A DNA stretch of 64,000 nt from positions 186,001 to 250,000 of the forward strand of contig JACKAB010000007.1 of NCBI GenBank assembly GCA_020635285.1. The letters are read 5' to 3'. Both the position numbers and the translations under genes were made by a program. The notes beneath the pieces were generated by a model. It was not told the DNA's origin. It saw only the letters and a program-made list of their open reading frames with translations, and made no database searches. Below are positions 8,366 through 19,600 of the stretch, one piece after another; the first letter of the stretch is position 1; every line of letters starts with the position of its first letter. Source of the DNA: Ignavibacteriales bacterium (GTDB taxonomy: Bacteria; Bacteroidota; Ignavibacteria; Ignavibacteriales; Melioribacteraceae).

Positions 8366-10948
8366 TTAATTTGTGTTTAAGGAATCAAGACGTGATTGAT
8401 ATTCTTTCAGTTTTACTTCATTATTTGTTTCTTTGTACAGTTGAACAAGATCTGTTAAAAATTGGTTAATTTGCTTTTTTTCATTTGGGTAATTCTTAGT
8501 ATAATATTCATAACTAGGAATTATTAAATTTTCTGCTTCATTATATTTTTTTTGTTGTAAAAGTGAGCTGCCCAAAAGTCCGGTCGATTCCCAAATTTCC
8601 CAACTCCCTTCTGGAAATTTTGCAATTCTTATTTTTAAAGCTTTTCTAAAATATTTTTCTGCTTCTTCAAATCGTTTTGTTTTTAAACAGATTATACCAA
8701 GCCAGTTTGAGCTATAACCAATATACATGTGATCTTCGGGAAATGATTTCTTAAATTGTTTCACTCCATCTAAAAATAATTGTTCAGCTTTTTTGTAATT
8801 ATTTCTGTGTATTTCCAGAAGCGCCAAATTATTGAGAGCCAGACCAACATCTGGATGATCTTTCCCCTTTAGGTTGTATTTAATATCATAAGATTTTTGC
8901 AGATAAACTTCGGCCGAATCAAGTTCATTTTTCAATAAAAACATTCTTCCCAAATTATTATAAGTACTTCCTGCTTCAGGTCTGTTGGGACCCAATAATC
9001 TTATAATTATAGCTAAAGATTTTTTGTAATACTCCTCGGCTTTATCTAATTTCCCCATATCCATATAATTCACTGCCATATTATTCATGGTAATAGATAT
9101 ATTCTCATCTTGGTCTTTTGAAATTTTCATGGTTTCATCCAAAGCTTCCAGATATATTTTTTCAGCTTCTTCGTTGCGGCTCAAATTCATCAATACAATT
9201 CCATGATTGTTTAGAGCATCTGCAAAAATTCTGTTGGGTTCTGATAATACTCCCCTAAAAATTTTGATTGATTTCGAATATAACGAATCAGCAATAATGA
9301 ATTCACCAATCCAATCATAATATAATGCCCAATTATGTAAGCTTTCCGCATATTCTTTACTTTCTTCACCATATAAATTTTTATTTATTGCAAGCGCTTT
9401 TTCTAGGAATGGTTTCCCTTTATCATATTCGCCAAGATTTACGTAAGTGTTTCCAAGAGTACTTCTAATTGCCGCTTCTATTTCAGGCTGATTTCTTAAT
9501 TCAGTATCAACATCTTCTGCGGCTTTTTCTAAAATATCATAAACCTTTACATCTCTACCAATTTCACTCGGGTCAACTGAAGAAAGTATTTCTTGAAGGA
9601 ACGTGTTTACTTTTTCAAATTTTTTATTTTCAATTTTAGCTTTATCTCTTTCTTCAGCTGCAATTTTACCCTGATAAATTATTGCCGCAATTCCTGATAA
9701 AAGCATAATGTTAAACAAAATAAAAAGTGCAACACCTATTTTATTTCTTTGCACAAATTTTGTAAATCTGTATGAATAGGTATCTTTTCTGGCTGAAACC
9801 GGTTGTCCTTTTAAATATCTATTTATATCATTTACTAAACCTTGAACCGAAACATATCTTTGAGTTGAGTCCTTGTGCATTGCTTTTAGAACAATGTTAT
9901 CTAAATCACCCTTTAATGATTTTATTCTTTTAGAATTTTCAACTTGATCAATTTTTCTTTTTGATGAATCAGTACTTTTATTTTCTTGACTTGTTTTTTT
10001 AGCAAGTTCACTTGGCTTTATAATATTAGTCCCTTCCAGAACTTTACTTATTGCTAGCGGGGAATTATTTGTAAATGTATACGGCTGCTTACCGGATATC
10101 AATTGATATAACAAAACTCCCAAAGAATAAATATCACTACCGGTTGTTATGTTTTCTCCCTTAATTTGTTCCGGACTTGCATACTCTGGAGTTAAGTGCC
10201 ACATCTTTGTTTGAGTTAGTTTTATGTTATCCAACTGAATAGATTCATCCAGTAACTTTGCAATTCCAAAATCTAAAAGTTTTGCTCTTCCTTCTTGATT
10301 AACTAAAATGTTTCCTGGCTTAATATCACGATGAATAATTAAATTCTGATGTGCATAATGAACCGCACTGCAGACATTTACAAACAAAGCTAATCGATCA
10401 TTTATACTCAGATTTTTTTCATCGCAATATTCTGTTATCGGTTTACCTTCAATATATTCCATAATTAGGTAGGGGAGTCCGTCTGAAGTTTTTCCGCCAT
10501 CAAATAATTTCGCAATGTTTGGATGTTGAAGATTTGCTAAAATTTGTCTTTCATTTTCAAAGCGTTTTACAAGATACTTTGTTGATAGACCCTGTTTTAA
10601 GATCTTAATTGCAACTTTCTGTTCAAACTCATGATCGTCTCTTCGCCCAATAAAAACAACACCCATTCCTCCATATCCAAGTTCTTCTTTAATTAAATAC
10701 GGACCAATATGTTTGCCAATTAATGGATTAACTTGATTTTCATCGCGAGAGAAAACTTCATTGTAGTTTGATGCAATTTCTAAAAAATCATCAGTTGCTT
10801 CGTAAGATTCTATTAAAGATTTAACCTCATCAAGGTATTGTTTTTGTTCATCGGTAAGATTGTTAAAATACCTTTCTCTTTCACTTTTGCTTAAAGCTAA
10901 GGCATTTTCGAATATAGATTTTAATATTTCATTAAAACTATTTTTCAT
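8366..10948 (-). CDS. Membrane Ser/Thr protein kinase with periplasmic TPR domain
   Basis: 860 residues. An N-terminal segment of about 75 residues precedes a protein kinase domain (about 81-395) with the glycine loop GYGGMGVV, Lys115 (VAIK), catalytic HRDIKPGN (Asp208) and DFG at 226-228, so it should be active. One transmembrane helix (about 404-425) is followed by a long helical region with tetratricopeptide repeats of TPR_12 type (about 480-850, for example AEEYYKKSLAI). The layout places the kinase in the cytoplasm and TPRs outside the membrane. The ECF sigma gene lies 33 nt upstream and is co-oriented, the usual partner arrangement. Targets are unknown. Confidence 0.9.
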   Translation of the reverse strand: MKNSFNEILKSIFENALALSKSERERYFNNLTDEQKQYLDEVKSLIESYEATDDFLEIASNYNEVFSRDENQVNPLIGKHIGPYLIKEELGYGGMGVVFIGRRDDHEFEQKVAIKILKQGLSTKYLVKRFENERQILANLQHPNIAKLFDGGKTSDGLPYLIMEYIEGKPITEYCDEKNLSINDRLALFVNVCSAVHYAHQNLIIHRDIKPGNILVNQEGRAKLLDFGIAKLLDESIQLDNIKLTQTKMWHLTPEYASPEQIKGENITTGSDIYSLGVLLYQLISGKQPYTFTNNSPLAISKVLEGTNIIKPSELAKKTSQENKSTDSSKRKIDQVENSKRIKSLKGDLDNIVLKAMHKDSTQRYVSVQGLVNDINRYLKGQPVSARKDTYSYRFTKFVQRNKIGVALFILFNIMLLSGIAAIIYQGKIAAEERDKAKIENKKFEKVNTFLQEILSSVDPSEIGRDVKVYDILEKAAEDVDTELRNQPEIEAAIRSTLGNTYVNLGEYDKGKPFLEKALAINKNLYGEESKEYAESLHNWALYYDWIGEFIIADSLYSKSIKIFRGVLSEPNRIFADALNNHGIVLMNLSRNEEAEKIYLEALDETMKISKDQDENISITMNNMAVNYMDMGKLDKAEEYYKKSLAIIIRLLGPNRPEAGSTYNNLGRMFLLKNELDSAEVYLQKSYDIKYNLKGKDHPDVGLALNNLALLEIHRNNYKKAEQLFLDGVKQFKKSFPEDHMYIGYSSNWLGIICLKTKRFEEAEKYFRKALKIRIAKFPEGSWEIWESTGLLGSSLLQQKKYNEAENLIIPSYEYYTKNYPNEKKQINQFLTDLVQLYKETNNEVKLKEYQSRLDSLNTN

Positions 10949-10981
10949 TGGGGTTTTTATTTGTGAAAGATATAAATGAGA

Positions 10982-11545
10982 TTAGTTAATTTCTCTGTAC
11001 AGCCAAGCCTTTGCAAATTGCCAATCACGTTTAACGGTGGCAACAGAAACATTTAAAACTTCTGCAGTCTCTTCAATGGTTAATCCGGAAAAAAATCTTA
11101 ATTCAACAATTTTGCAAGAACGTTCCTCCAATCCTTCTAATTTAGTAAGAGCTTCATTCAGATTTAGAAGTTGATCTTCAGATTCGCCCAAAATAATATT
11201 TGCTTCATCTAAAGAAAATAAAGTTTTTCCGTTTCCCCTTTTTTGAGATTTTCGCTTTCGCGCATAATCAACCAAGATTTGTCTCATTGATTTTGCTGCA
11301 ATTCCATAAAAATGGGCTCTGCTTTCCCAAGATAAATCTTGAGTGCCAATAAGTTTTAAGTATGCTTCGTGCACTAATTCAGTAGTTTGTAAGGTATGTT
11401 GTCTATATTCATCTCTTAAGTATTTTGAGGAAATTTTACGCAATTCATTATAGACCAAAGGTAATATTTTATCTAACGCAAAATTATCACCGCCAGATGC
11501 TGAGTTTAGCAATTGCGTAATATTTTTATGACCACTTAATTGCAT
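10982..11545 (-). CDS. ECF-type RNA polymerase sigma factor (kinase-associated family)
   Basis: 187 residues with sigma region 2 (TTELVHEAYLKLIG, then FYGIAAKSMRQILVDYARKR) and region 4 helix-turn-helix (LTIEETAEVLNVSVATVKRDW). This pattern belongs to the ECF group found beside Ser/Thr kinases (TIGR02999-like). It is first in a two-gene operon with the kinase at 8366-10948, so kinase signalling probably controls it in place of a classical anti-sigma factor; that link is inference. The 200-nt region upstream (11546-11742) is extremely AT-rich and shared with the divergent gene. Confidence 0.88.
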   Translation of the reverse strand: MQLSGHKNITQLLNSASGGDNFALDKILPLVYNELRKISSKYLRDEYRQHTLQTTELVHEAYLKLIGTQDLSWESRAHFYGIAAKSMRQILVDYARKRKSQKRGNGKTLFSLDEANIILGESEDQLLNLNEALTKLEGLEERSCKIVELRFFSGLTIEETAEVLNVSVATVKRDWQFAKAWLYREIN

Positions 11546-11690
11546 AAATAATTTTCCCCAAAAATTAATTATTATATAATAAATAATTTAATAATATAAA
11601 AAATTAATAAATACAATTCAAAAAGACTTGATATCTATCACAATATTAAAACTTTATTTTATGAGAAATTGAATACAAGTATTACTTAAA

Positions 11691-11721
11691 TTGATTTCTT
11701 AAATTTATAGCTTTATATTTA
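11691..11721 (+). promoter_or_regulatory. Candidate Bacteroidota-type promoter for the FlgO/TPR gene
   Basis: TTG at 11691-11693, 20 nt, then TATATTTA at 11714-11721, one base off the TAnnTTTG -7 element, about 20 nt upstream of ATG 11743. Because the region is so AT-rich, chance matches are possible. Confidence 0.35.
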
Positions 11722-11742
11722 TAAAAATTATAATGTGGATAT

Positions 11743-13611
11743 ATGGGCAAATTTCTAATTAAGTTAAAAGAAAAAAAATTACAAAATGGATAGCTATTTA
11801 TATAAGTACTGCTATTACTATAATTGGAATTACAAATATTTTAAGTACACGCTATGATTGGGCACCCTTCATTTTTGATTTCATATTTTTCACTCTTTTT
11901 TGGAGTTGCGAGTGTTATAATTATTTCGTGGTTTCATGGTGAAGAAGGTCGCCAAAAAATTAAGTTAGTGGAAATCATTTTTCACACACTCATATTTACT
12001 GGTTTAATCACAACTCTTTATTTTGTTGCTGATTTTGGTAAAAAGAAAATAGAAAACAGTAATGAAAAAGTAATTGCGGTTCTTCCTTTTAGTGATTTCA
12101 ACGAAACAAAAGAAAATGAATTTTTTGCGGATGGAATAACGGATGATATTTTAACTCAACTTTCCAAAATATCTGATATAAAAGTAATCTCCAGAACATC
12201 GGTGATGAAATATAAAAATACAAAAATGAACATCTCTGAAATTTCTAAAGAGTTGGGTGCAGGAACAATTCTGGAAGGTAGTGTAAGAACTTCAGGAAAT
12301 AAAATTAGAATAACCGGACAACTAATTGATGCCAATAATGATGTCCATATTTGGTCGGAAACATTTGATAGAGAAATGAACGATGTATTTGAAATTCAAA
12401 CTGATATTGCTGAAAGAATTGCTGCAGCGCTTCATGCTAAATTATTACCGGGTGAAAAAGAACTTATTGAGAATAAAAATACAAATAATTTTGATGCCTA
12501 TACTTTTTATCTGAAAGGAAAACATCATTATTATAATTATACTGAAGAAGAAAATGAAATGGCAATTGATCAATTTAAAAAGGCTTTGAATATTGATCCT
12601 AACTATGCCCTTGCAATTGCCGGACTATCAGATGCTTACTCACAAAAAGTATCAAAATATTGGGCTGAAAATAGTTGGCTTGATTCTGCCTTAGTGCTTG
12701 GCAAAAAGGCAGTTGAAAAAAATCCAAAACTACCAGAGGCCTATAAGGCTTTAGCTTCCGCATATCAGGGAAAAGAAGAAATTCAATTAGCTATGCTAAA
12801 TTATAAAAAAGCTATTGAGTTAAATCCTAATTACTGGACTGCAATTTTAAATTACGGACAAATAAAAATGTTCTTCGGTAAATATGATGAAGCTTTATTC
12901 TGGATTAAAAGAGCAGCCCAACTCTCTCCAGATGATATAATGAGCAACCTTAGCGTTGCTATGGTTTACAAGAATCTTAATTGTAATAACATAGCAATTA
13001 ATTGGGCCCAAAAAGCATTATCATTAGAACCTAGACATACTTTTGCGAATTCATATTTAGGTGATTTATATTTAAATGTTGGTGATATAAAAAATGCACG
13101 CAAATACTTTGAAAGTTCTGTTGAGATAGATTCTAATTGGGTGTTTGGCTGGTTTTTAGGTGGCAGAATTGAGGCTATTCAAAATGATTATAAAAAGTCA
13201 AAAATTTATTTTGATAGATATATGAAAATTAGAAACTCTTATCCCGAATATTTTTATGCCCATACATTACTAAAACTTAACCAGGTGGATAGCGCTAAAT
13301 CTATTTTAGAAGAAGAAGTAAAAGATTATTCAACTTTTTTTGAGGAAGAAGAAAAATCTCAATTGTTTAATTATATGGCTTTTGCAGAAATATATGCTGT
13401 TAGAAATGATAGAGTAAATTCATATAAATGGTGGAATAAGGCAATAAACAAAGGCTATACAGATATAGAAAGAATAAAAATATATCCCTATTTTGAAAAT
13501 ATGCGGAATGAGCCCGAATACAAAAGTCTTTTACAAAAAATGCGAACTAAGATAGATTCCTTTAAAACAGTTATAAAAAATGAATATCCTGAATATGAAA
13601 TTTGCGAATAA
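11743..13611 (+). CDS. FlgO-like/TPR membrane protein (adenylate-cyclase-type TPR protein), 5' end frameshifted
   Basis: The uninterrupted frame is 11854-13611. The real N-terminus is probably ATG 11743: MGKFLIKLKEKK, then ITKWIAIYISTAITIIGITN and APFIFDFIFF are readable after single-base slips in an A8 run (about 11770) and a T6 run (about 11898). Two transmembrane helices follow. A domain beginning IAVLPFSD and reaching ISKELGAGTILEGSVR resembles the FlgO/TolB-N-like module that precedes TPRs in many such regulators. Six or more TPRs fill the rest. There is no catalytic domain, so it may be a scaffold or sensor. It is divergent from the sigma-kinase operon. A deleted paralogue remnant lies at 23.9 kb. 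Confidence 0.75.
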
Positions 13612-13613
13612 AA

Positions 13614-13646
13614 TCATGGCTAAATTTTTATAAAATATAGCCATGA
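13614..13646. terminator. Hairpin between convergent genes
   Basis: TCATGGCTA (13614-13622) and TAGCCATGA (13638-13646) form a 9-bp perfect stem between the convergent stops at 13611 and 13668. No long T tract follows, so a bidirectional terminator is likely but not certain. Confidence 0.5.
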
Positions 13647-13667
13647 CCTAATTATTTTCATTCAAAT

Positions 13668-14096
13668 TTAGGGAATAGTATAATTTGAAGTAACATTATA
13701 TGCTTGACCATTGCTGGCTAACGTACCTTGAAATTGAAAAGTCCATTGTTGTCCCCTTGCAACTCCGCTGTTTGCTGGATATTGAACAAGATCTTCAGTT
13801 ACATTTGCACTTACTACAGTTGTCCCATCAAAATTAAAACTTTCCGTATATTGTTGAGCAGGAACACTTACAGTTAATACTGATAATGTTACTGCCGCAC
13901 TCGGAGTTCCGCTAAAAATGGTTTCACCTTGCTGTCCTGTTCTTGAACTAATTGTGATAGTAACTGTCCCGGTTCCGCCGCCACCTCCGCCAATGTTAAA
14001 AGGATCGGTTAATGTGCCGCCAGTGGTTGCTGTATCATCACAAGAACAAATAAAAATTAGTGTTATTGAAAATGTTAATAAAATTAATTTTTTCAT
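13668..14096 (-). CDS. Small lipoprotein, function unknown
   Basis: 142 residues. A signal sequence with a lipobox-like FICSC ends near residue 19, then DDTATTGG, a run of six glycines, and a beta-rich domain (TVTITISSRTGQQG..., TESFNFDGTTVV, WTFQFQGTL). I do not recognise the family. It is 18 nt downstream of the beta-barrel gene and co-oriented, with RBS AGGAG, so an envelope role with that barrel is plausible. Confidence 0.65.
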   Translation of the reverse strand: MKKLILLTFSITLIFICSCDDTATTGGTLTDPFNIGGGGGGTGTVTITISSRTGQQGETIFSGTPSAAVTLSVLTVSVPAQQYTESFNFDGTTVVSANVTEDLVQYPANSGVARGQQWTFQFQGTLASNGQAYNVTSNYTIP

Positions 14097-14114
14097 TTTA
14101 TTCTCCTATTACTT

Positions 14115-14744
14115 TTATGAAATATTAAATTTTACTGAAACTCCTAGTTTTAATGTTAATGTACTATTACTCTGTCCAGGCAGATTATAAGTATCTGAAA
14201 GAGGGATGTAAACCAAAAAATCGGAACCCAAAGTAACATCCGGAGAAACTTTAAAATTAAAACCTGTCCCAACAGCAATATCAAATTTTGCGGATTTTGT
14301 CTCAATATTAATTGGTTGAACGTTTGGAGCTTGACCAGTAACCACGGTGCTGCTTTCCCCACTTGAACTTATTTTAATTGCGAGAGAAGGTCCTCCTACC
14401 ATGTAAAACCCACTGAACTCCGCTTTAAATAATGGATCAATTGACAAATAAGAAAGAGAGAGGGAAGTTTCTTGAGTAGTTGTTCCTTGTGTTACTGTAT
14501 TTGAAAAATTCTTCATATCAAACACTGTAAGGTTTACAAGTATTCCTATTGATCGTGAAAACATTATATCAACCGCTCCTCCAACTCCAACACCTATTCC
14601 ACTCCAAGTGCCCGTTAATCCATCTCGATTAAAAATGTTCATGTTGCCTGTTACACGTGGACCTATTTTAATGCTTTGTGCAAATGAAGCGCTCGCGAAA
14701 AGGAAAAATAAGATAATGGTTATTAATACTGTTGATTTTTTCAT
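14115..14744 (-). CDS. Outer-membrane beta-barrel protein (PorT/OMP_b-brl-like)
   Basis: 209 residues. A cleavable signal peptide ends ASFAQS. Alternating hydrophobic strands follow (IKIGPRVTGNMNIF, IGILVNLTVFDMKNF, FYMVGGPSLAIKISS, FDIAVGTGFNFKV, LTLKLGVSVKFNIS) and it ends with a hydrophobic/aromatic strand typical of outer-membrane barrels. It looks like the porin-family eight-strand barrels common in Bacteroidota. It lies in a minus-strand envelope operon with lipoproteins on both sides. No specific substrate can be named. Confidence 0.75.
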   Translation of the reverse strand: MKKSTVLITIILFFLFASASFAQSIKIGPRVTGNMNIFNRDGLTGTWSGIGVGVGGAVDIMFSRSIGILVNLTVFDMKNFSNTVTQGTTTQETSLSLSYLSIDPLFKAEFSGFYMVGGPSLAIKISSSGESSTVVTGQAPNVQPINIETKSAKFDIAVGTGFNFKVSPDVTLGSDFLVYIPLSDTYNLPGQSNSTLTLKLGVSVKFNIS

Positions 14745-14788
14745 AGCATGCTCCTTAATTATGGGTTATTTAATAATTTGTAGACTTC

Positions 14789-15922
14789 TTAATTAGGAAA
14801 TCTTTTTCGAATATTACTCCTTTTGAAATCAGAGCTATTTAAGTTTATATCTATGTTTGGATCGTAACTTTCCTCATCTGTGTAAATTACATCCCCGCTT
14901 TCATTAACCCATCTGTGCTTCCATTGATTTGTTCCAGTTTCTACTTCATTGTTATATGGATTTACATATTCTTCTTGTTCAGTAAGAGTTAGAAACATAT
15001 CGTTGTTTATTTCTGCATTTGTTTTCTGCTTGTGTTCGGTAATTTCTCTGCCAATTCTTTCTATTTCTTTTTGAGTATTGGCAGCAATTTCTCCGCGTGC
15101 TGCTTGCCCTTTAATTTCTGCCATTAACCAATTAATGTTTAGTTTAACAGAATTCTGTATAACACTAAAAATTGATTCCCACTTTTCTAACTCACCCTGT
15201 GGTGCTCTTACTAAAAACGTTTCTTTGTTTCCCCACATTCCAGCCCCAAGTTGCCCCCAGTTTTCAATTAAGGTTAACAAGTATTCATCATAAACTTTTC
15301 CTGCTTCACTATACTGTATTTTTAGATACGCGGCATCGTAACTCATTGTTGTATATGGCATGGCTTGTTTAACCCAAGTTGCATATTGGCTAGCAAAAGT
15401 TTGCAGATTTTTTCTTTCTATAATTTGAACATTTTGAGCTTGGGGATGTGCATATGGAAAAGCAATTCTGGAAATAAAATTTTCGGCATTCATTAAATTA
15501 TACACCGTCATTCCTTGATAATTAATGCCCTCGGGGAATAAACCCATTTGTCCGGCTGGACTATTTCGCATATCAAAAAATAGAACATCAGGCAGCCAAC
15601 GAATCATTACACTTCCTTCAGTATCTTTTTTAATTACAAAATCGAGCTTAGCGGCTATTGATTGTGAAGGTCCGCCCTGTACAGTTGGATCTACACGAAA
15701 GATTCCTCCATCAATTTGCCATCCTTTTGGAACCAGCAGGCTGAAAGCATTTTCTCGTGGCTCTGATTTTCTTTCAAAAATTATTGGCGGTTTTTCATTT
15801 TTTCCCTTTTCTTTTTTTGTTTGCTGAATACTGGAATTGTTATTTGCTTTTAATTCTTCTGAATTTTCTGAACAGCCTAACATCACGAAAGACATTAATA
15901 ATATTATTGATAATTTTTTCAT
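14789..15922 (-). CDS. Large lipoprotein of unknown function
   Basis: 377 residues. The lipobox FVMLGC places the lipidated Cys at 17, followed by a Lys/Glu-rich linker. A mixed domain begins FSLLVPKGWQIDGG and ends near KWESIFSVIQNSVK; it recalls the PsbP-like fold used for small secreted proteins, but I cannot name the family. The C-terminal part has a helical segment (MAEIKGQAARGEIAANTQKE) and a tail with WKHRWVNESGDVIYTDEESY. Conserved Trp and Tyr residues in that tail suggest a second small module. Co-oriented with the genes on both sides. Confidence 0.7.
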   Translation of the reverse strand: MKKLSIILLMSFVMLGCSENSEELKANNNSSIQQTKKEKGKNEKPPIIFERKSEPRENAFSLLVPKGWQIDGGIFRVDPTVQGGPSQSIAAKLDFVIKKDTEGSVMIRWLPDVLFFDMRNSPAGQMGLFPEGINYQGMTVYNLMNAENFISRIAFPYAHPQAQNVQIIERKNLQTFASQYATWVKQAMPYTTMSYDAAYLKIQYSEAGKVYDEYLLTLIENWGQLGAGMWGNKETFLVRAPQGELEKWESIFSVIQNSVKLNINWLMAEIKGQAARGEIAANTQKEIERIGREITEHKQKTNAEINNDMFLTLTEQEEYVNPYNNEVETGTNQWKHRWVNESGDVIYTDEESYDPNIDINLNSSDFKRSNIRKRFPN

Positions 15923-15940
15923 TTTATAACTCCAATAATC

Positions 15941-16588
15941 TTAATCACCAAGTTGGTAGTTCATTGTTAACTTCAAACTAAATTTATTTTTATTTAAACC
16001 AGCCAAGATATTTATTCTGTATTCCTGTTCATTGATTAAACCCATGTTGAGAAATGAGATTTGCCTATTTTCATTGTTAATATTATTAGTTGCAATTGGT
16101 GCATCTATAATTGACCAAAGCCATGCTCCTGAAATTATACCGATACCAATTCCCAAAAGTGGGGTAACATAAGCAGGTTCTGGTTTTGATGTACCCCAAC
16201 TAGAATTAGCTATTGCTACTGCACCAATTCCCGCTCCTAAAGCTGCTGCACCATAAAGGATAGCTAATTTTCCATATTCACCATTATATACTTGACCTAA
16301 ACCTGGAAACATTATTGCTAAACTAAATGCAAGCCATGGGTATTTATGATTAGGAAAGCTCTTTTCAATAGAGGTTTTATCAAGAATAAGCGTGCATTTG
16401 TTCGCCGGGTTTGATATGTAATAATTATAAAAGTTCTTTAATGATATATTATTATCAGCTACTGAATCCAATTTGGTATCTATTAACTCTTTATTTTGAG
16501 CTTTATTTTCTCCAATAAGATTTTGAGAAATAGATAAAAAGGATATACAGAGTAAAAAGAAATAAATTTTAAGTTCAAAACTTTTCAT
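15941..16588 (-). CDS. DUF5683-like membrane protein
   Basis: 215 residues. A signal-like N-terminus (FFLLCISFLSISQN) is followed, from about residue 80, by PWLAFSLAIMFPGLGQVYNG, a Gly/Pro motif typical of small membrane proteins in the TM2/DUF5683 group. Two more hydrophobic segments follow (AILYGAAALGAGIGAVAIA and GIGIGIISGAWLWSIIDAP). The C-terminus ends in beta-like segments. It lies 13 nt downstream of the large Asp-box gene, so the two are probably co-transcribed. Role unknown. Confidence 0.7.
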   Translation of the reverse strand: MKSFELKIYFFLLCISFLSISQNLIGENKAQNKELIDTKLDSVADNNISLKNFYNYYISNPANKCTLILDKTSIEKSFPNHKYPWLAFSLAIMFPGLGQVYNGEYGKLAILYGAAALGAGIGAVAIANSSWGTSKPEPAYVTPLLGIGIGIISGAWLWSIIDAPIATNNINNENRQISFLNMGLINEQEYRINILAGLNKNKFSLKLTMNYQLGD

Positions 16589-16601
16589 TTTTAGTCTCTG
16601 G

Positions 16602-19600
16602 TTATTTCAATAAAACCATTTTTCTTGATTTAAATTTTTCATCAGCTTCTAATCGGTAATAATATATTCCACTTGCCAGAATTGAGGCATCAAAATTAAC
16701 TGAGTATTTTCCTGCTGATTTATATTCATCAATTAAATTGATCACTTCTTTTCCTAAGGCATCAAAAACTTTTAACGTAACTTTAGAGTTATTTGGAATT
16801 GAAAATTCTATTACTGTGCTTGGGTTAAATGGATTGGGATAATTCTGACTCAAGTCAAAATTATCCGGAATAGATGATACTTTTTTAACATCAACAAGAT
16901 AATCTATTGGAATAGTTATTGACCCTCCATTACTATTAATAATAACTTGACCGGTATATGTGCCTTCATTGATTGCTTGTGCATTAAGTGTAAGAGTAAT
17001 TTTTTGAGAGCTTCCTGGGGCAACTGATCCGCTTGCCGGACTTACAATAACGTATTGATTTGTCGAACCCGATATTGTCACTTGTCCGCTTGTTTGGTTT
17101 GTTCCCCCTTTATCATCAATAACTTTTAGACTAAAATTAAATGTGTTAGCAGATGAATAAGAATGTGTGGCAATTTTTTGTGCGCTGCTTTCACCATCTC
17201 CAAAATTCCAAAGGTAAGTTGTTATTTGTCCGTCATTATCATAAGAGCCGGAGGCATCAAAGTTAATTGTTTCATTTATTTCTGCATGAGTTTTAGAGAG
17301 ATTTGCAACAGCAACTGGATTTTGATTTGTATTTCCACCACCGCCTAATGTACCGCTTGCCCTTATTATAAAAGCCCCATTCTCTGCACCCGTTACTGCA
17401 TTTAAATTATAATAATTATAACCATCACCAAAATAACTCTGGTTTGGAACAGCTGCATCAATATCAACGCCGATTGGCTTTTCAATAGAACTAAAACTTC
17501 CTAATTCAATATAAAAAGTTTCTCCGGCTGCAAATTCTATTGGCGTATCAAGAGTGATAGTAAACCAATCTCCAGATGGTGCAGTCGGTAAAGTGAAATA
17601 TTGTTCCCCCAAGGAATTAATATCTTGATCGAAAATTCCAAGATAAACTTCATTTGAGGTAGCTTGATTTGTTTGCATGTAAAAATAGATTTGGTCTAAT
17701 GCAAAACTTTTATCTCCCAAATTAAATTCATTGTACCAATAAATATCATCGCTTCCATAAGCCCAGCCAAAAACATTATCTGCGCTGCCATCACCATCAT
17801 CTAAATAAAAAACATCATTTCCTTTTGGTGAATTTAAAGTATTTATGACTTTAGAATTGGTATTTGCTTCTAATTTCGCTGGGTTGGTATTTGAATTAGC
17901 AGCAATTAATCTTTTTTTAAATCTATCTGAATTTGTTGTTCTACTCCTATGAACATTCATTACATACGAATTACAATTTTGTTTATTAAGAGATCCGCTA
18001 AATGAACCAGTTACCGATATATTATAATTCAAAGAAGCAGCTCCATCATTTCTTAAATTAAAATATGCAGTTCCTATTTCCCCAGGTTTACATTGCAGTG
18101 TTAACGAATTTACGTCAGCAGCTGCAACAGCTGCTCCTGCGCTTCCGGCGTGTGCAATAAAAGCTCCTCTTCCATGAGTACCGGCAACGATTGTTCCATC
18201 AGATCTACGCGATGCTATATAATTGACAATAACATTCCCAATTGAATTTGCTCCTTCTAAACTCCAATTAGTATTTGCTGCATTTAATTGTAGTGTTGAA
18301 TAAACTCCCGTGCTTGTTGCAACGAAATATTGAGTCCCATTTTCCGTAGGTAATATTGATGCCCCTCTAATTGAAGGACCTGGATTTTGTTCATCACCTT
18401 GCAAATTTCCTTCAACAGCTGTAAATGTTTGACCGCCATTGTTTGAGTAATAAAGACCAACAATATTATAATTTGAAAAAACTACAATTAATTCGCTTCC
18501 ATTATCCGGATTAACTGCAATGTTATGAACATAATAAGCCGGTTCAATTCCGGCAATTGAAATATCAACAGCACCGCTTAAAGAAGTATTAGCATTTTCT
18601 AATCTATAAATTTTTGGCAAGCCTGATGCTTGTTGAGAATAATCAACTGCGGCATAGTAAAGTCTGTGCTCGGGATTTGTAACTGACATATTTAATGCAG
18701 TAATTACATATCCATCCGGGGCGGAAAGATTAGTAAGCTGTGTCCAGCCGGTTGTTATTCCTTCCTGAAAAGTAGCGTTATTCGGTAATGAATTTAATTG
18801 ATTATTTCTCCACAAAGTATTTCCGGCGGGATAAATCATAATTTCCTCATCAGCCGGATCTACAAAATAAGGATTTATAAAAAGCATTCCTTGTGCATCT
18901 TTTGGAGTTATATTACTCCAATTAGGATAGTCTCGTCTTGGATTTCCATTTTGGTCGTAAGTTCCTCTTATAACCTTTCCATTTTGAACAGAAGAATATG
19001 GATATGAATTTCCAAAGTAACAGTATGAACCATCGCCAGTGCTAACATCATAAGATTCAGAAATTATGGTTCCATCAAATCTAAACGATGGAGTTCCATT
19101 ATCTTGAGTTCCTCCCATAATTCTGTTATCGCCTGCTTCATCGGGAATTGCAACCATATAGAATTGAGTTACGTTGTATCCATTATTTTTATTCTCCCAC
19201 GGAAAAAATTCTGAGTAAGATGTGTTTCTAATATCTGAGGTATAACTCAGACCCCCGTCATGTCCCCACCACATTGCGTTAGGATTGTTAGGCTCAAAAG
19301 AAAATGAATGAATATCACAATGAAAATTTGGATAGTTGAATGAAATTGAATTATATCCTCCAATCCAATCTTGCATTTCATTATCAGGCTTTGTCGCAAA
19401 ACCATTTGTGGATCTGAATAGACTTGTTGCTCCAATTAAAACGAAATTTTCATCATCGGGTTTTACTGCCATAACTAAATTATACCCTTGTTGAGTGTTG
19501 ATCCATTCTTCAAATCTTTCTGTTGAGCCCGGATTAAAATATGGCATGTTTGCAGAACGGTCTTCCGAGTTTCCATTTGCAACATTAATTTTATAAAATT

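Noticed and set aside
15078..15981. Several plus-strand open frames opposite the 377-residue lipoprotein
   Set aside because: They are shadows of the minus-strand lipoprotein, whose signal peptide and lipobox are clear.
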